Below are positions 34,136 through 42,123 of a stretch of DNA of 64,000 nt, one piece after another. Origin of the DNA: Arthrobacter globiformis NBRC 12137 (GTDB lineage: Bacteria; Actinomycetota; Actinomycetes; Actinomycetales; Micrococcaceae). Both the position numbers and the translations under genes were made by a program. The DNA lies in contig NZ_BAEG01000064.1 of NCBI RefSeq assembly GCF_000238915.1, positions 1-64,000 of the forward strand, read 5' to 3'. The notes under the pieces were generated by a model, which was not told where the DNA came from, ran no database searches, and saw only the letters and a list, made by a program, of their open reading frames with translations. How positions within the stretch are numbered: the stretch's first letter is position 1; every line of letters begins with the position of its first letter.

Positions 34136-35041
34136 CTAGCCGACGGCGGGCGCAAAGGCGATGTTTGAGAACTCGCCTCCGGTGGTGGCTCGGATCCAGT
34201 CGATCACGTCCTGCCGGTCGGTGCGGTACGAGAAGTTCGTCCCGTTGCAGTAGCGGTTGTGGTTGAACGAGGTGATGCCGGCGATGGTGTTGGACCCGGC
34301 GGCGCCGTAGAACAGCGGTCCGCCGGAGTCAGCGGTGCAGGTGCCGCCCAGGCCCTTGCCGTTGCCGTTGGTCTGGACGTTGTAGCCGTCGGCGCTGGCG
34401 CTGGTGAGATTGGTCAGCTTGGACTGGGCCATGAGCCGTTCCCGGAAGGAGGTCTCGCCCGCTGCGGGGCCGGCCGCGGAGATTCCGTAGCCGCTGGAGG
34501 TGAATGTGGTGTCCTGCCGGCCGCGCTGGGTGGCCAGTGCGTCCAGGGTCCCCGGCGCGGCAAGCCGGGCGTACTCGTCGAGCATGATCGGCTGGTCCAG
34601 GATCACCAGCCCGGCGTCCTTGGTTTCGGGAACCGCGTCCATGCCGGTGTAGCCGTAGTTGTAGATCTCGTGGGACGTGGCGCACTGGGTTCCCAGGGTT
34701 CCGTCCGCGCAGGCGCTGGGGTAGCCGGTGTCCGGATCCGTGCCGGTATCCGGGCTCCAGTCAGCGCCGGCGTCCTGCTGGAAGTAGACCCGGGCCGAGG
34801 ATACGCCTGCGGTGCAGTGCCCGGCGGTGAGGAACACCGTCGGGGTGAGCAGCGAGCCTGAGCACCTGTGGTGGAACCCGCCGTCGGGACCGTAGAAGAC
34901 GATGAGCCCAACGAACGGATGCTCGTTGTCCTTGACGTAGTCACCGGTAATCGCACCGGCCGGAACGGCCGTCGTCACCGCCAGCGTTGCCGCAACGGCC
35001 AGCGCACCGCTTCCGGCGCGCAATTTCTTCAAAAAGCGCAT
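34136..35041 (-). CDS. Secreted trypsin-like serine protease
   Basis: 301 residues from ATG 35041. A signal peptide (MRFLKKLRAGSGALAVAATL, cleavage near PAGA) is followed by a chymotrypsin-fold domain. His is in LTAGHC, Asp in TKDAGLVIL, Ser in CTADSGGPLF. The S1 pocket region GITSFNHNRYCNGTNFSYRTD and paired cysteines are typical of extracellular actinobacterial members. The longer in-frame extension (to 35251) overlaps the next promoter and has no ribosome site. It is divergent from two secreted proteins with SipW-type signals and could process them, which is speculation. Confidence 0.9.
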   Translation of the reverse strand: MRFLKKLRAGSGALAVAATLAVTTAVPAGAITGDYVKDNEHPFVGLIVFYGPDGGFHHRCSGSLLTPTVFLTAGHCTAGVSSARVYFQQDAGADWSPDTGTDPDTGYPSACADGTLGTQCATSHEIYNYGYTGMDAVPETKDAGLVILDQPIMLDEYARLAAPGTLDALATQRGRQDTTFTSSGYGISAAGPAAGETSFRERLMAQSKLTNLTSASADGYNVQTNGNGKGLGGTCTADSGGPLFYGAAGSNTIAGITSFNHNRYCNGTNFSYRTDRQDVIDWIRATTGGEFSNIAFAPAVG

Positions 35042-35271
35042 ACAAGCCCCAGCTTCCAGTCGCACGGGCAGCCGGCAGCGCACGTCGGAGTACGCGGCAG
35101 GCGCCAGAAAATAAGTCACCGCCCTAATGGGACGGTGACTCAAGATACCACCCGAAAGCGGCAGTTTTTTCTTGACTGATTCTTGACCATTTCCCACATC
35201 GAGTCCTGAGTTTGCCCGTGCATCGTTCTTTTCAGCAGGAAATCCACTCACAAGATTTGAAGGGTCTCATC

Positions 35272-35799
35272 ATGAAGAACAGCGCACTGATCAAGGGAAC
35301 TGCCGCCATCGCCGTTGGCGCTGCACTGCTGCTGGGCGGCGGCGGCACGCTGGCCTCCTGGAACGCTTCTGACACTGGGGCACCGGGCACCGTCATCGCC
35401 GGTGACCTGAACGTACAGGCCGCGGCCGGCGTCTGGACGGACCGGACGGGCAACCCGGTCACCATCTCCACCTACAGGGTTGTCCCCGGCGACAAGCTGA
35501 CCTACACGCAGGTCCTGAACGTCACCCTGACGGGCAACAAGATGGCCGCCAACATCACCGCGACGGGCACCGGTGCGGTGGACGGGTTCACCGCAGGGAA
35601 TGTGGTTGTCACCGACCCTGTCCTGACGATCGGCGGCAGTCCGGTCAGCGGCCCGCTGACCACCAGCGGCACGGTCACGGCCACGATCACCTTCGAATTC
35701 AAGTCCACCACCACGGGCCGTACCGACGTGACCAAGACCTACAACTTCGGCAACGTCGCCTTCGCCCTGAACCAGGTCACCCAGTCCGGCCTGTCCTAG
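35272..35799 (+). CDS. Secreted protein with alternate (SipW/TasA-type) signal peptide
   Basis: 175 residues from ATG 35272. The N-terminus MKNSALIKGTAAIAVGAALL followed by LGGGGTLASWNASDTG is the alternate signal-peptide pattern of TasA/CalY-type secreted proteins, where cleavage falls near SWNA by a SipW-like signal peptidase. The mature part is Thr/Ser/Val-rich beta-strand (LNVTLTGNKMAANITATGTG, TATITFEFKSTTTGRTD). I infer a secreted, possibly fibre-forming surface protein. The next gene encodes a second protein of similar design. No SipW peptidase gene is in the window. Confidence 0.8.
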   Translation: MKNSALIKGTAAIAVGAALLLGGGGTLASWNASDTGAPGTVIAGDLNVQAAAGVWTDRTGNPVTISTYRVVPGDKLTYTQVLNVTLTGNKMAANITATGTGAVDGFTAGNVVVTDPVLTIGGSPVSGPLTTSGTVTATITFEFKSTTTGRTDVTKTYNFGNVAFALNQVTQSGLS

Positions 35800-35805
35800 T
35801 CTGGT

Positions 35806-35850
35806 AAGTGCGGCGTGCGGCGTGCGGCCTGGGGCCGCACGCCGCACTTT
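35806..35850 (+). terminator. Intrinsic terminator between the two secreted-protein genes
   Basis: AAGTGCGGCGTGCGG (35806-35820) pairs exactly with CCGCACGCCGCACTT (35835-35849), followed by TTT. A 15-bp stem with a short U tract. It would limit read-through from the first into the second gene. Confidence 0.75.
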
Positions 35851-35910
35851 CAGATCAGGGACTGAGCAGGCACCCGAATCCGGGCATAGAACAAACAGAG
35901 AGGAAAGCGC

Positions 35911-36384
35911 ATGAAGGCCCAGCAGAACCTCCCGGGCGCGAAGGCCGCCTTGGTAGCCTTCGTCCTGACGGTGCTGCTGGGTGCCGGCGCCACCTCCGCT
36001 GCCGCCCTGTGGCAGCAATCGGCCACTGCCACCCTGGCGGTCTCCGCCGCTGCCGACTGGCCGGCGGCAGCCATGAGCCTCCACTGCACAGCCGGTCCGG
36101 GCGACTCGGTGACCCTGACAATCCAGAACATCCCCGCTCCAACGGCGGTGACCATTGCGTCGAGGACATCCGGAGGGACCTACGGGTCAAGCGTCACCGT
36201 CTCGCCGACATCGGCCACCATCGTTGTCGGCGCAACTACCTACGGCATTCCCGAAAGTGTGGGAAGCACCAAGAACGGCAAAGTAGACCTCCGCGTCAGT
36301 GCCACCTACACCGGCGGGACGGGAACGGCGGAGCTCCTGGGGCTGCAGCTCACCGGAAACAACACCAAACTGGCGTGCCAGTAG
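35911..36384 (+). CDS. Secreted beta-rich protein with SipW-like signal
   Basis: 157 residues from ATG 35911 (GAGGAAAG site). The N-terminus reads AALVAFVLTVLLGAGATSAA, then ALWQQSATATLAVSAA, resembling the hydrophobic core plus W/F-x-x-S-A site of SipW-dependent signals. The mature part is Thr/Ser/Gly-rich (VTLTIQNIPAPTAVTIASRT, YGSSVTVSPTSATIVVGATT) with two Cys. It follows the first secreted protein after a terminator and probably works with it at the surface. Function not established. Confidence 0.7.
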   Translation: MKAQQNLPGAKAALVAFVLTVLLGAGATSAAALWQQSATATLAVSAAADWPAAAMSLHCTAGPGDSVTLTIQNIPAPTAVTIASRTSGGTYGSSVTVSPTSATIVVGATTYGIPESVGSTKNGKVDLRVSATYTGGTGTAELLGLQLTGNNTKLACQ

Positions 36385-36450
36385 GACGGTGACCGTTCGA
36401 CGGCGGCCGGCCGGCCGGCGTCGTAAGCGGCCAAACTACAGAATTGCGTG

Positions 36451-36470
36451 AGTACATCTGCGCATGTACT
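36451..36470. promoter_or_regulatory. Palindromic operator at the cmtR start
   Basis: AGTACAT (36451-36457) and ATGTACT (36464-36470) form a perfect inverted repeat around CTGCGC. It ends 8 bp before the probable start codon 36479, so bound repressor would block initiation. Likely the autoregulatory site of the ArsR-family protein encoded here. Confidence 0.7.
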
Positions 36471-36478
36471 TTGATGGC

Positions 36479-36805
36479 ATGGAGACGCTGACGCAAGCAC
36501 CAGTGCTGGCCAGGTTTGGTTATGCGGTCTCGGATCCCACCCGAGCCCGGATCCTTCTCGCCCTCTCGGACGCACCGTCCTATCCGTCGGATCTGGCTGA
36601 CTCCATCGGGGTGTCCCGGCAGAGCATGTCCAACCACCTGACCTGCCTGCGCGGCTGCGGCCTGGTGGTCGCTGTCCCCGACGGGCGGCGGACCCGGTAT
36701 GAACTCGCCGACGCCCGGCTGGGTCACGCGATCAAGGACCTGATCGGCGTTGTCCTGGCGGTGGACCCTGCCTGCTGCGCACCCGACGGGGAGTGCTTCG
36801 GATGA
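36479..36805 (+). CDS. cmtR: CmtR-like ArsR-family Cd/Pb sensor
   Basis: 108 residues from ATG 36479; the start is placed here because the N-terminus then aligns with Mycobacterium CmtR, and an earlier ATG at 36464 lies in the operator. The winged-helix core (SDPTRARILLALSDAPSYPS) leads to NHLTCLRGCGLV, where Cys56 and Cys60 match the two metal ligands Cys57 and Cys61 of CmtR. C-terminal Cys99, Cys100 and Cys106 (PACCAPDGECFG) can supply the third thiol. CmtR represses an efflux gene and releases DNA on binding cadmium or lead. No ribosome site is visible; a leaderless transcript is plausible. Its stop overlaps the next small gene. Confidence 0.88.
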   Translation: METLTQAPVLARFGYAVSDPTRARILLALSDAPSYPSDLADSIGVSRQSMSNHLTCLRGCGLVVAVPDGRRTRYELADARLGHAIKDLIGVVLAVDPACCAPDGECFG

Positions 36806-36939
36806 CCGCGCTGCTGCATGCCGCAAGCCCGGAACGCCGCGAGCACCTGACACTGCGGATCATCGCCCTCTCCTGCCCCGGGTGCGCGCCAGAGGCCCAG
36901 CCGCAGGCCCTCTCACTGAATCTCCGCCCGAAGGACTGA
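36802..36939 (+). CDS. 45-residue CPGC peptide coupled to cmtR
   Basis: ATG 36802 overlaps the cmtR stop (ATGA), and the stop lies 3 bp before the CDF exporter start. The product is MTALLHAASPERREHLTLRI, then IALSCPGCAPEAQPQALSLN and LRPKD. The Cys-Pro-Gly-Cys pair could bind a soft metal. It is absent from usual gene lists because of its size. Perfect stop/start coupling on both sides in a metal-efflux operon is the main support. Confidence 0.55.
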   Translation: MTALLHAASPERREHLTLRIIALSCPGCAPEAQPQALSLNLRPKD

Positions 36940-36942
36940 TCT

Positions 36943-37866
36943 ATGGGCAACGGACACGACCATTCCCACGGGGCCGAAGACGCGGCCGGCAACCGCGGCA
37001 AACTCGTCATCGTTTTCGCCATCACGTTTATGGTGATGGTCGCCGAAATCGTCGGCTCCGTGCTCACGGGCAGCCTGGCGCTGCTGGCGGACGCCGGGCA
37101 CATGTTCACCGACTCGGCCGGGCTGCTGATCGCGCTGATCGCCGCGTCACTGGCGCTGAAACCGGCCACACTGAAGCGCACCTGGGGATACAAGCGCGCC
37201 GAAATCGTCGCCGCCGCCGGACAGGCGGCCCTGCTGCTGGGCGTGGGCGGGTTCGTCATCATCGAAGGCATCCGCCGGCTCTTCGAACCCCCTGAGGTCG
37301 TGGGATCCACCATGCTGTGGTTCGGCATCATCGGCCTGGCCGGCAACGCCATCGGCCTGCTGGTGCTCGCCTCGGGCCGGCACCACAACTTCAACATGAA
37401 GGCTGCGTTCCTCGAGGTTCTCAACGACGCGCTCGGCTCGGTTGCCGTCATCGCGGCCGCCGTCATCATCGCCCTCACCGGCTGGACCCGGGCCGACGCC
37501 GTCGTGTCCCTGCTGATCGGCGCGCTGATCATCCCCCGCACCCTGAAACTCCTGCGTGACACCACTGACGTGCTGATGGAAAACGTGCCGCGCGGCCTGG
37601 ACCTGGCCGAGGTCCGCGAGCACATCCTGGCCCTGCCGCACGTCATCGACGTCCACGACCTGCACGCCTCGCTCGTCGCCTCCGGAACCCCGATCCTCTC
37701 CGCCCACGTCACCGTCAAGGACCACTGCATGCGGGACGGCCACTCCGCGACCATCCTGGCGGACCTGCAGCGCTGCGTCGCCGAGCACTTCGACGTCAGT
37801 ATTGAGCACTCCACCTTCCAGATTGAACCCGCCGCCCACCGCGACCAGGAAAGCCTGCCCCACTGA
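36943..37866 (+). CDS. Cation diffusion facilitator (CDF) metal exporter
   Basis: 307 residues. A His-rich N-terminus (HDHSHG) precedes six membrane segments. Segment 2 carries the metal site LADAGHMFTDSAG. Segment 5 reads LEVLNDALGSVAV, with Glu at the position that is His in many zinc CDFs and Asp retained. The C-terminal cytoplasmic domain has the LPHVIDVHDLHASLV and HVTVKDH strands. CDF proteins export Zn, Cd or related ions by proton antiport as dimers. AAGGA precedes the ATG by 8 nt. Co-transcription with cmtR points to cadmium, lead or zinc. Confidence 0.92.
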   Translation: MGNGHDHSHGAEDAAGNRGKLVIVFAITFMVMVAEIVGSVLTGSLALLADAGHMFTDSAGLLIALIAASLALKPATLKRTWGYKRAEIVAAAGQAALLLGVGGFVIIEGIRRLFEPPEVVGSTMLWFGIIGLAGNAIGLLVLASGRHHNFNMKAAFLEVLNDALGSVAVIAAAVIIALTGWTRADAVVSLLIGALIIPRTLKLLRDTTDVLMENVPRGLDLAEVREHILALPHVIDVHDLHASLVASGTPILSAHVTVKDHCMRDGHSATILADLQRCVAEHFDVSIEHSTFQIEPAAHRDQESLPH

Positions 37867-37913
37867 GGGCACCGGCACCAGCCGCCGGCGCCTCCATCAA
37901 GGGCTGCGCTACC

Positions 37914-38407
37914 TCACGCCGCAGCCAACACGATGAGCACCACCAGCGCATTGTTCACGGCGTGGAGTAGCACCGGAGCCCATAGGTTCTGATGGAACCG
38001 TCGGACGAGCGCCAACGCGATGCCCAGGGCGAAGAGGTATGCAAAGGTGAGCAAAACCAAATGGCAGACGGGATTTGCCACAGCAGATGAAGCATCCTGG
38101 GCCTGAGTCGTCGGAACCCGAGACCGCCCAGACTAAGGCCGTTTCTCCGGATCAGGTGGATGTGCAGGGCCAGCATGGCCGCTACAGTTGCGCCGCAGAG
38201 GATCAGGAGAATGACGGACTCGGGAGTGAAATCAACGAGGCCTGACAGCCCCGCTGCCAGAATTCCCGCTGCCAGAACCGCAATATACAGAGCTACAAAC
38301 ATAAGCGCCCAGGCGGCTTGCTTGAATGTCACGCCCGCCGTCGGCCCGGAAGCCTCCACAGGTTGGCTAAGTGAACCGGCATGCAAGAGTGTCCCCCGAG
38401 GCTTCAT
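37914..38407 (-). pseudogene. CPBP-family intramembrane protease remnant (frameshift and internal loss)
   Basis: The first frame from ATG 38407 gives a plausible N-terminal membrane part (TFKQAAWALMFVALYIAVLA, then LVDFTPESVILLILCG), but after LHLLWQIP it runs into non-protein-like sequence. In another frame the DNA from ~38080 down to the stop at 37914 encodes LTFAYLFALGIALALVRRFH, then LWAPVLLHAVNNALVVLIVL, which contains the terminal His/Asn motif (HAVNN) of CPBP (Abi/CaaX) proteases. The central segment with the Glu-Glu-x3-Arg motif is missing. I read this as a deletion plus frameshift of a CPBP gene. Confidence 0.7.
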
Positions 38408-38481
38408 ATTGTGAGCCTAACTCAGCCTCACCGACGCTCAGTCGCATGTCCTTTGCGACTGCTCAGGTACCACGGACGATA

Positions 38482-38506
38482 CCGCCCCGCCACACGGGCG
38501 GGGCGG
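38482..38506 (-). terminator. GC-rich hairpin downstream of the copper operon
   Basis: CCGCCCCGCC (38482-38491) pairs with GGCGGGGCGG (38497-38506) over a 5-nt loop, 19 bp after the stop of the DUF305 lipoprotein gene in the leftward direction. Confidence 0.55.
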
Positions 38507-38525
38507 GTACGGAAAGGGGTGCCAG

Positions 38526-39164
38526 CTAGAGCGTGGCCAGCAGGTCCTTCATCTCCTGGATTTCCTTCTGCTGTGCCGCGGCGATGGCCTTGGCCAGGGC
38601 AACGGCGTCGGCGTTCTGTCCGCCGGTTTTCTCGCCCTTGGCCATCATGATGGCGCCCTGGTGGTGGGCGGTCATCTGGGTCAGGAACAGCTTTGCAGCT
38701 TCGGTGCCCTGGGCGGCGCCGAGTTTCTTCATGTCGTCGTCGCTCATCATGCCGCCCATTGCGGGCCCGTGGGTGGACATGTCGTGGCCGCTGGCCGCTT
38801 CAGAGGGTTCGTTCCAGCTCCTGAGCCAGCCGCTCATCGTTTCGATTTCCGGGGCCTGCGCGGCCTTGATCTTCTGGGCCAGGGCCGTGACCTTCGCCGG
38901 GATGTCCTTCTTGGCGAGCATCATGTCGCTCATCTCCACAGCCTGGGTGTGGTGCGGAATCATCATCTGCGCGAACATCGTGTCGGCGGCGTTGTGTTCG
39001 GCTGCCGCTGTTGCGCTGCCGGAGGGCGCGGATGCGGTGGCCGACGCGGAGCCGCTGTCCGTGCCGGTTGTGGTGGTGCCGCTGCCGGGACCGCTGCCGC
39101 AGCCGGCCAACGCGATGGCCATGGCGATGGCGGCAGTGGAAAGGGTCAGAAACTTCTTGTTCAT
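38526..39164 (-). CDS. DUF305 lipoprotein
   Basis: 212 residues from ATG 39164. The lipobox is LAGC in the signal MNKKFLTLSTAAIAMAIALA, followed by a Ser/Thr/Gly linker. Two DUF305 repeats carry His-Met motifs: FAQMMIPHHTQAVEMSDMML and LTQMTAHHQGAIMMAKGE. DUF305 is a ferritin-like four-helix domain found in copper and stress contexts; the paired HH-x-Q and Met residues could bind Cu(I). It is the distal gene of the copB operon and would act on the outer face of the membrane. Confidence 0.88.
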   Translation of the reverse strand: MNKKFLTLSTAAIAMAIALAGCGSGPGSGTTTTGTDSGSASATASAPSGSATAAAEHNAADTMFAQMMIPHHTQAVEMSDMMLAKKDIPAKVTALAQKIKAAQAPEIETMSGWLRSWNEPSEAASGHDMSTHGPAMGGMMSDDDMKKLGAAQGTEAAKLFLTQMTAHHQGAIMMAKGEKTGGQNADAVALAKAIAAAQQKEIQEMKDLLATL

Positions 39165-39298
39165 GTAAATCAGGTCCTTCACACGTTCAATCGGCGCCGG
39201 GCGCCGGAAAAGGGGGATGGCGCGCCATAGTCGGGCGCGCGAAGACGCGGGCGATAGCCGCGGCTGTGCTGATGCAGGATGGTTCCGGCAGCCCTGTT

Positions 39299-39751
39299 TT
39301 ACGTCCGGCTGATGGACAGTTCACATGGTGATGGCGTGTCTGGCGTGTAGGCACTGCGCCCGCTCACCTGTCCCGCCGGCCCGGCACGGACGGGCGACGC
39401 TCCCACCGCGGCCGTTTCCGGGACCGGCACGGTGAGTGTGCTTGTCTTGCCGGAGGGAGTGCAGGAGACGGTCATCGCCTGGGTGCCGCTGCAGTCCCCG
39501 TCCGGGCAGCCGGGCCCAGCCGAAATTTGCTCGCCAGAGGGCCCGTGGGCAGCACCTGCAGTGACACCATGGGCGGCCGCGCCTGCCGGGTGCGAGTGAC
39601 CAGCAACCGTCAGCGCACTGGCCGGCCCGTGCATGATGTGGTGGCCGTTCATGACGTGCATGCCGAAAATGCCGGCGATGAGGGCGAGCACCAGTGAAAA
39701 CAGTCCGGCACGGCGCAGGAACATCAAGGCAATGCTGCGGGCTGCAGGCAT
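39299..39751 (-). CDS. DUF6153 family secreted/membrane protein
   Basis: 150 residues. An N-terminal segment (LFSLVLALIAGIFGMHVMNG) leads to a His/Met-rich stretch (GHHIMHGPAS) and two Cys near GCPDGDCSGT. This matches DUF6153 proteins of actinobacterial copper or iron loci. It lies between copB and the DUF305 lipoprotein gene on the same strand. I infer a membrane-anchored copper-handling protein; the function is not established. Confidence 0.75.
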   Translation of the reverse strand: MPAARSIALMFLRRAGLFSLVLALIAGIFGMHVMNGHHIMHGPASALTVAGHSHPAGAAAHGVTAGAAHGPSGEQISAGPGCPDGDCSGTQAMTVSCTPSGKTSTLTVPVPETAAVGASPVRAGPAGQVSGRSAYTPDTPSPCELSISRT

Positions 39752-39855
39752 GACGGTTCCTCCTTCGGTGCCGGATCAGTGTGTGTATTAAGGCTACCGG
39801 GCCACAGGCGCCGGCTCGAGTTCAGCGGTGGCCCAGGTTCAACACTGGCCCAGGT

Positions 39856-41979
39856 TCAGCGGACCTGGGCCGGGTTCAGTTTGACCCGGCGCAGCAGCTG
39901 GGCGTTGAGGGCGACGACGATCGTGGACACTGACATGAGCACGGCACCGGCCGCGGGGGAGAGCATGACGCCGGCGAAGGCCAGCACCCCCGCTGCCAGC
40001 GGGACGGAGATGATGTTGTAGCCCGTCGCCCAGACGAGGTTCTGCCACATCTTGCGGTAGCTGGCGCGGGACAGGTCCACCATGGAGAGCACGGCCCGCG
40101 GGTCGTTCCCGGCCAGCACCACGCCCGCTGATTCCATGGCGACGTCGGTTCCGGCACCGATGGCGATGCCCACTTCCGCCCGGGCCAGGGCGGGGGAGTC
40201 GTTGACGCCGTCCCCGACCATCGCCACCTTGAAGCCCCGGCTCTGCAGTTCGCTGACCTTCTTGTCCTTGTCGGCCGGCAGGACCTCGGCGAAGACCTCA
40301 TCGATGTGCAGCTTGTCCGCGACCGCCTGCGCAACTTGCCGGGCGTCGCCGGTGATCATGGCCACCTTGATGCCGCGGTCCTGCAGCGCCGCGACGGCCT
40401 GCAGGGATTCGGGCCGGATGGCGTCCTCGAGGCTGATGGCGCCCAGCACCTTGCCGTCGGCCAGGACGTGGAGCACAGCGGCGCCGCGCTCCATCCAGGC
40501 TCCGGTGGCCGCGGCCAGCCCAGGGGGTTCGGTGGCCATGAGTTCGCGCAGCAGCGCCGGTCCGCCCACCTGCACCGTCCGGCCGTCCACGCTGGCACTC
40601 ACGCCCCGGCCCGTCATGGAGCGGAAATCCGTGGCCTGGGGAACGGGAATGCCCTGGTTCCTGGCCGCCCGGACGATAGCCCGGGCAACAGGATGCTCGC
40701 TGTCCGCTTCCACCGCCGCGGCCAGGGCCAGCAGCTCCTCCCGGCCCACGCCGCCGGCCGCTGCAATGTCCTGTACCTCGGGCTCGCCTTTGGTGAGGGT
40801 GCCGGTCTTGTCGAACAGCACGACGCCGACGGTGCGCATGCGCTCCAGCGCCATCCGGTTCTTGATCAGGACGCCGGCGCGGGCTGCCTGCTCGGTGGAG
40901 ATGGCGATCACCAGCGGGATGGCCAGGCCCAGGGCGTGCGGGCAGGCGATCACCAGAACGGTGACCGTGCGGGTGACCGCCTCCGGGACGCTGCCCAGCA
41001 GGGTCCAGGCGATGAAGGTGATGACGCCGGCACCGGCGGCGAAGTAGAACAGGAACGCCGCGGCCCGGTCGGCAAGCGCCTGCGCCCTTGTCGATGAAGC
41101 CTGGGCCTCGGCGACCAGCCGCTGGATCCCGGCCAGTGCCGTGTCGTCCCCGACGGCGGTGACCCGGACGCGGACCGTGTTGTCTGTGGCTACGGTGCCG
41201 GCCACCACCGTGTCGCCAGGGGAGCGGAGCACGGTCTTGGATTCGCCGGTGGTCATGGATTCGTCGAACTCGGCCTGCCCGTCGGTGACGGTGCCGTCCG
41301 CGGGCATCCGGGCCCCGGAGCGGACGAGTACCAGGTCCCCGGCCCGGAGCAGGGAGACGCTGACGGTTTCCGTGCCGGCGTCGGTGATCCGCTCGGCCTC
41401 ATCCGGCAGCAGTGCGGCCAGGGCGTCGAGGGCTCCCTGTGCGGATCCGAGGGCGCGCATCTCGATCCAGTGGCCAAGAAGCATGATCGCGACCAGCAGC
41501 GCCAGTTCCCACCAGAAGTCCAGGTCGAACCCGCCGATGCCCAGCGTGGTGACCCAGGAGGCAATGAAGGCGACGCTGATCGCCATGCCGATCAGCAGCA
41601 TCATGCCCGGGCGGCGTGCACTGAGTTCATTCAGGCCGCCCCGAAGGAACGGCTGGCCGCCGTAGAGAAAGATGACGGTACCCAGGACAGGCGGGATCCA
41701 CGCGGATCCCGGGAACTCGGGCGGCATGTAGCCGAGCAGGTCCCCGAACATCGGGCTGAAGTACACCACCGGAACGGACAGCGCCAAAGCCAGCCAGAAC
41801 CGGTCCTTGAACATCGCCGTGCTGTGCCCGGCGTGCTGGCCGTGGCTGTGCACCGCGTGGTCGTCGCGGGTGTCATGGACCGCGTGCGGACCGTGTGTGT
41901 CCGCCCGGAGATGGCCCGACGGCGGCCCGGCAGTATTGGCGGTCAGCGGCAGTTCATGGTGTTTGGTTGGTCCACGCAT
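39856..41979 (-). CDS. copB: CopB-type copper-exporting P1B ATPase
   Basis: 707 residues from ATG 41979 (GGAA 8 nt upstream). The N-terminus is His-rich (HGPHAVHDTRDDHAVHSHGQ) instead of the Cys-x-x-Cys metal domains of CopA. The membrane metal site is Cys346-Pro347-His348 (IACPHALGLAIP), the CPH signature of CopB/P1B-3 pumps. The phosphorylated Asp390 lies in FDKTGTLT, and the actuator motif is MTTGESKTV. It exports copper (Cu+ or Cu2+, silver in some relatives). A CsoR-type box precedes it. It heads an operon with DUF6153 and DUF305 genes. Confidence 0.93.
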   Translation of the reverse strand: MRGPTKHHELPLTANTAGPPSGHLRADTHGPHAVHDTRDDHAVHSHGQHAGHSTAMFKDRFWLALALSVPVVYFSPMFGDLLGYMPPEFPGSAWIPPVLGTVIFLYGGQPFLRGGLNELSARRPGMMLLIGMAISVAFIASWVTTLGIGGFDLDFWWELALLVAIMLLGHWIEMRALGSAQGALDALAALLPDEAERITDAGTETVSVSLLRAGDLVLVRSGARMPADGTVTDGQAEFDESMTTGESKTVLRSPGDTVVAGTVATDNTVRVRVTAVGDDTALAGIQRLVAEAQASSTRAQALADRAAAFLFYFAAGAGVITFIAWTLLGSVPEAVTRTVTVLVIACPHALGLAIPLVIAISTEQAARAGVLIKNRMALERMRTVGVVLFDKTGTLTKGEPEVQDIAAAGGVGREELLALAAAVEADSEHPVARAIVRAARNQGIPVPQATDFRSMTGRGVSASVDGRTVQVGGPALLRELMATEPPGLAAATGAWMERGAAVLHVLADGKVLGAISLEDAIRPESLQAVAALQDRGIKVAMITGDARQVAQAVADKLHIDEVFAEVLPADKDKKVSELQSRGFKVAMVGDGVNDSPALARAEVGIAIGAGTDVAMESAGVVLAGNDPRAVLSMVDLSRASYRKMWQNLVWATGYNIISVPLAAGVLAFAGVMLSPAAGAVLMSVSTIVVALNAQLLRRVKLNPAQVR

Positions 41980-42082
41980 GTCAGTTCCATTCCACGAAAG
42001 ACGGATGGGTGCGCTGGGGTTGAACGGCTGTGACGGGGAGGCAGTCCCCTGGACATACCACTTCACTGACAACACCAGAAAT

Positions 42083-42099
42083 ATACCCCTAGGGGGTAT
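42083..42099 (-). promoter_or_regulatory. CsoR-type copper operator upstream of copB
   Basis: ATACCCC-T-AGGGGGTAT, a 17-bp near-perfect palindrome matching the TACCC/GGGTA pattern of CsoR sites. It lies 103-120 bp before the copB start, overlapping the likely promoter. No csoR gene is in the window. Confidence 0.8.
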
Positions 42100-42123
42100 G
42101 TCCGTCAAGCGCTCGGACCGGGT

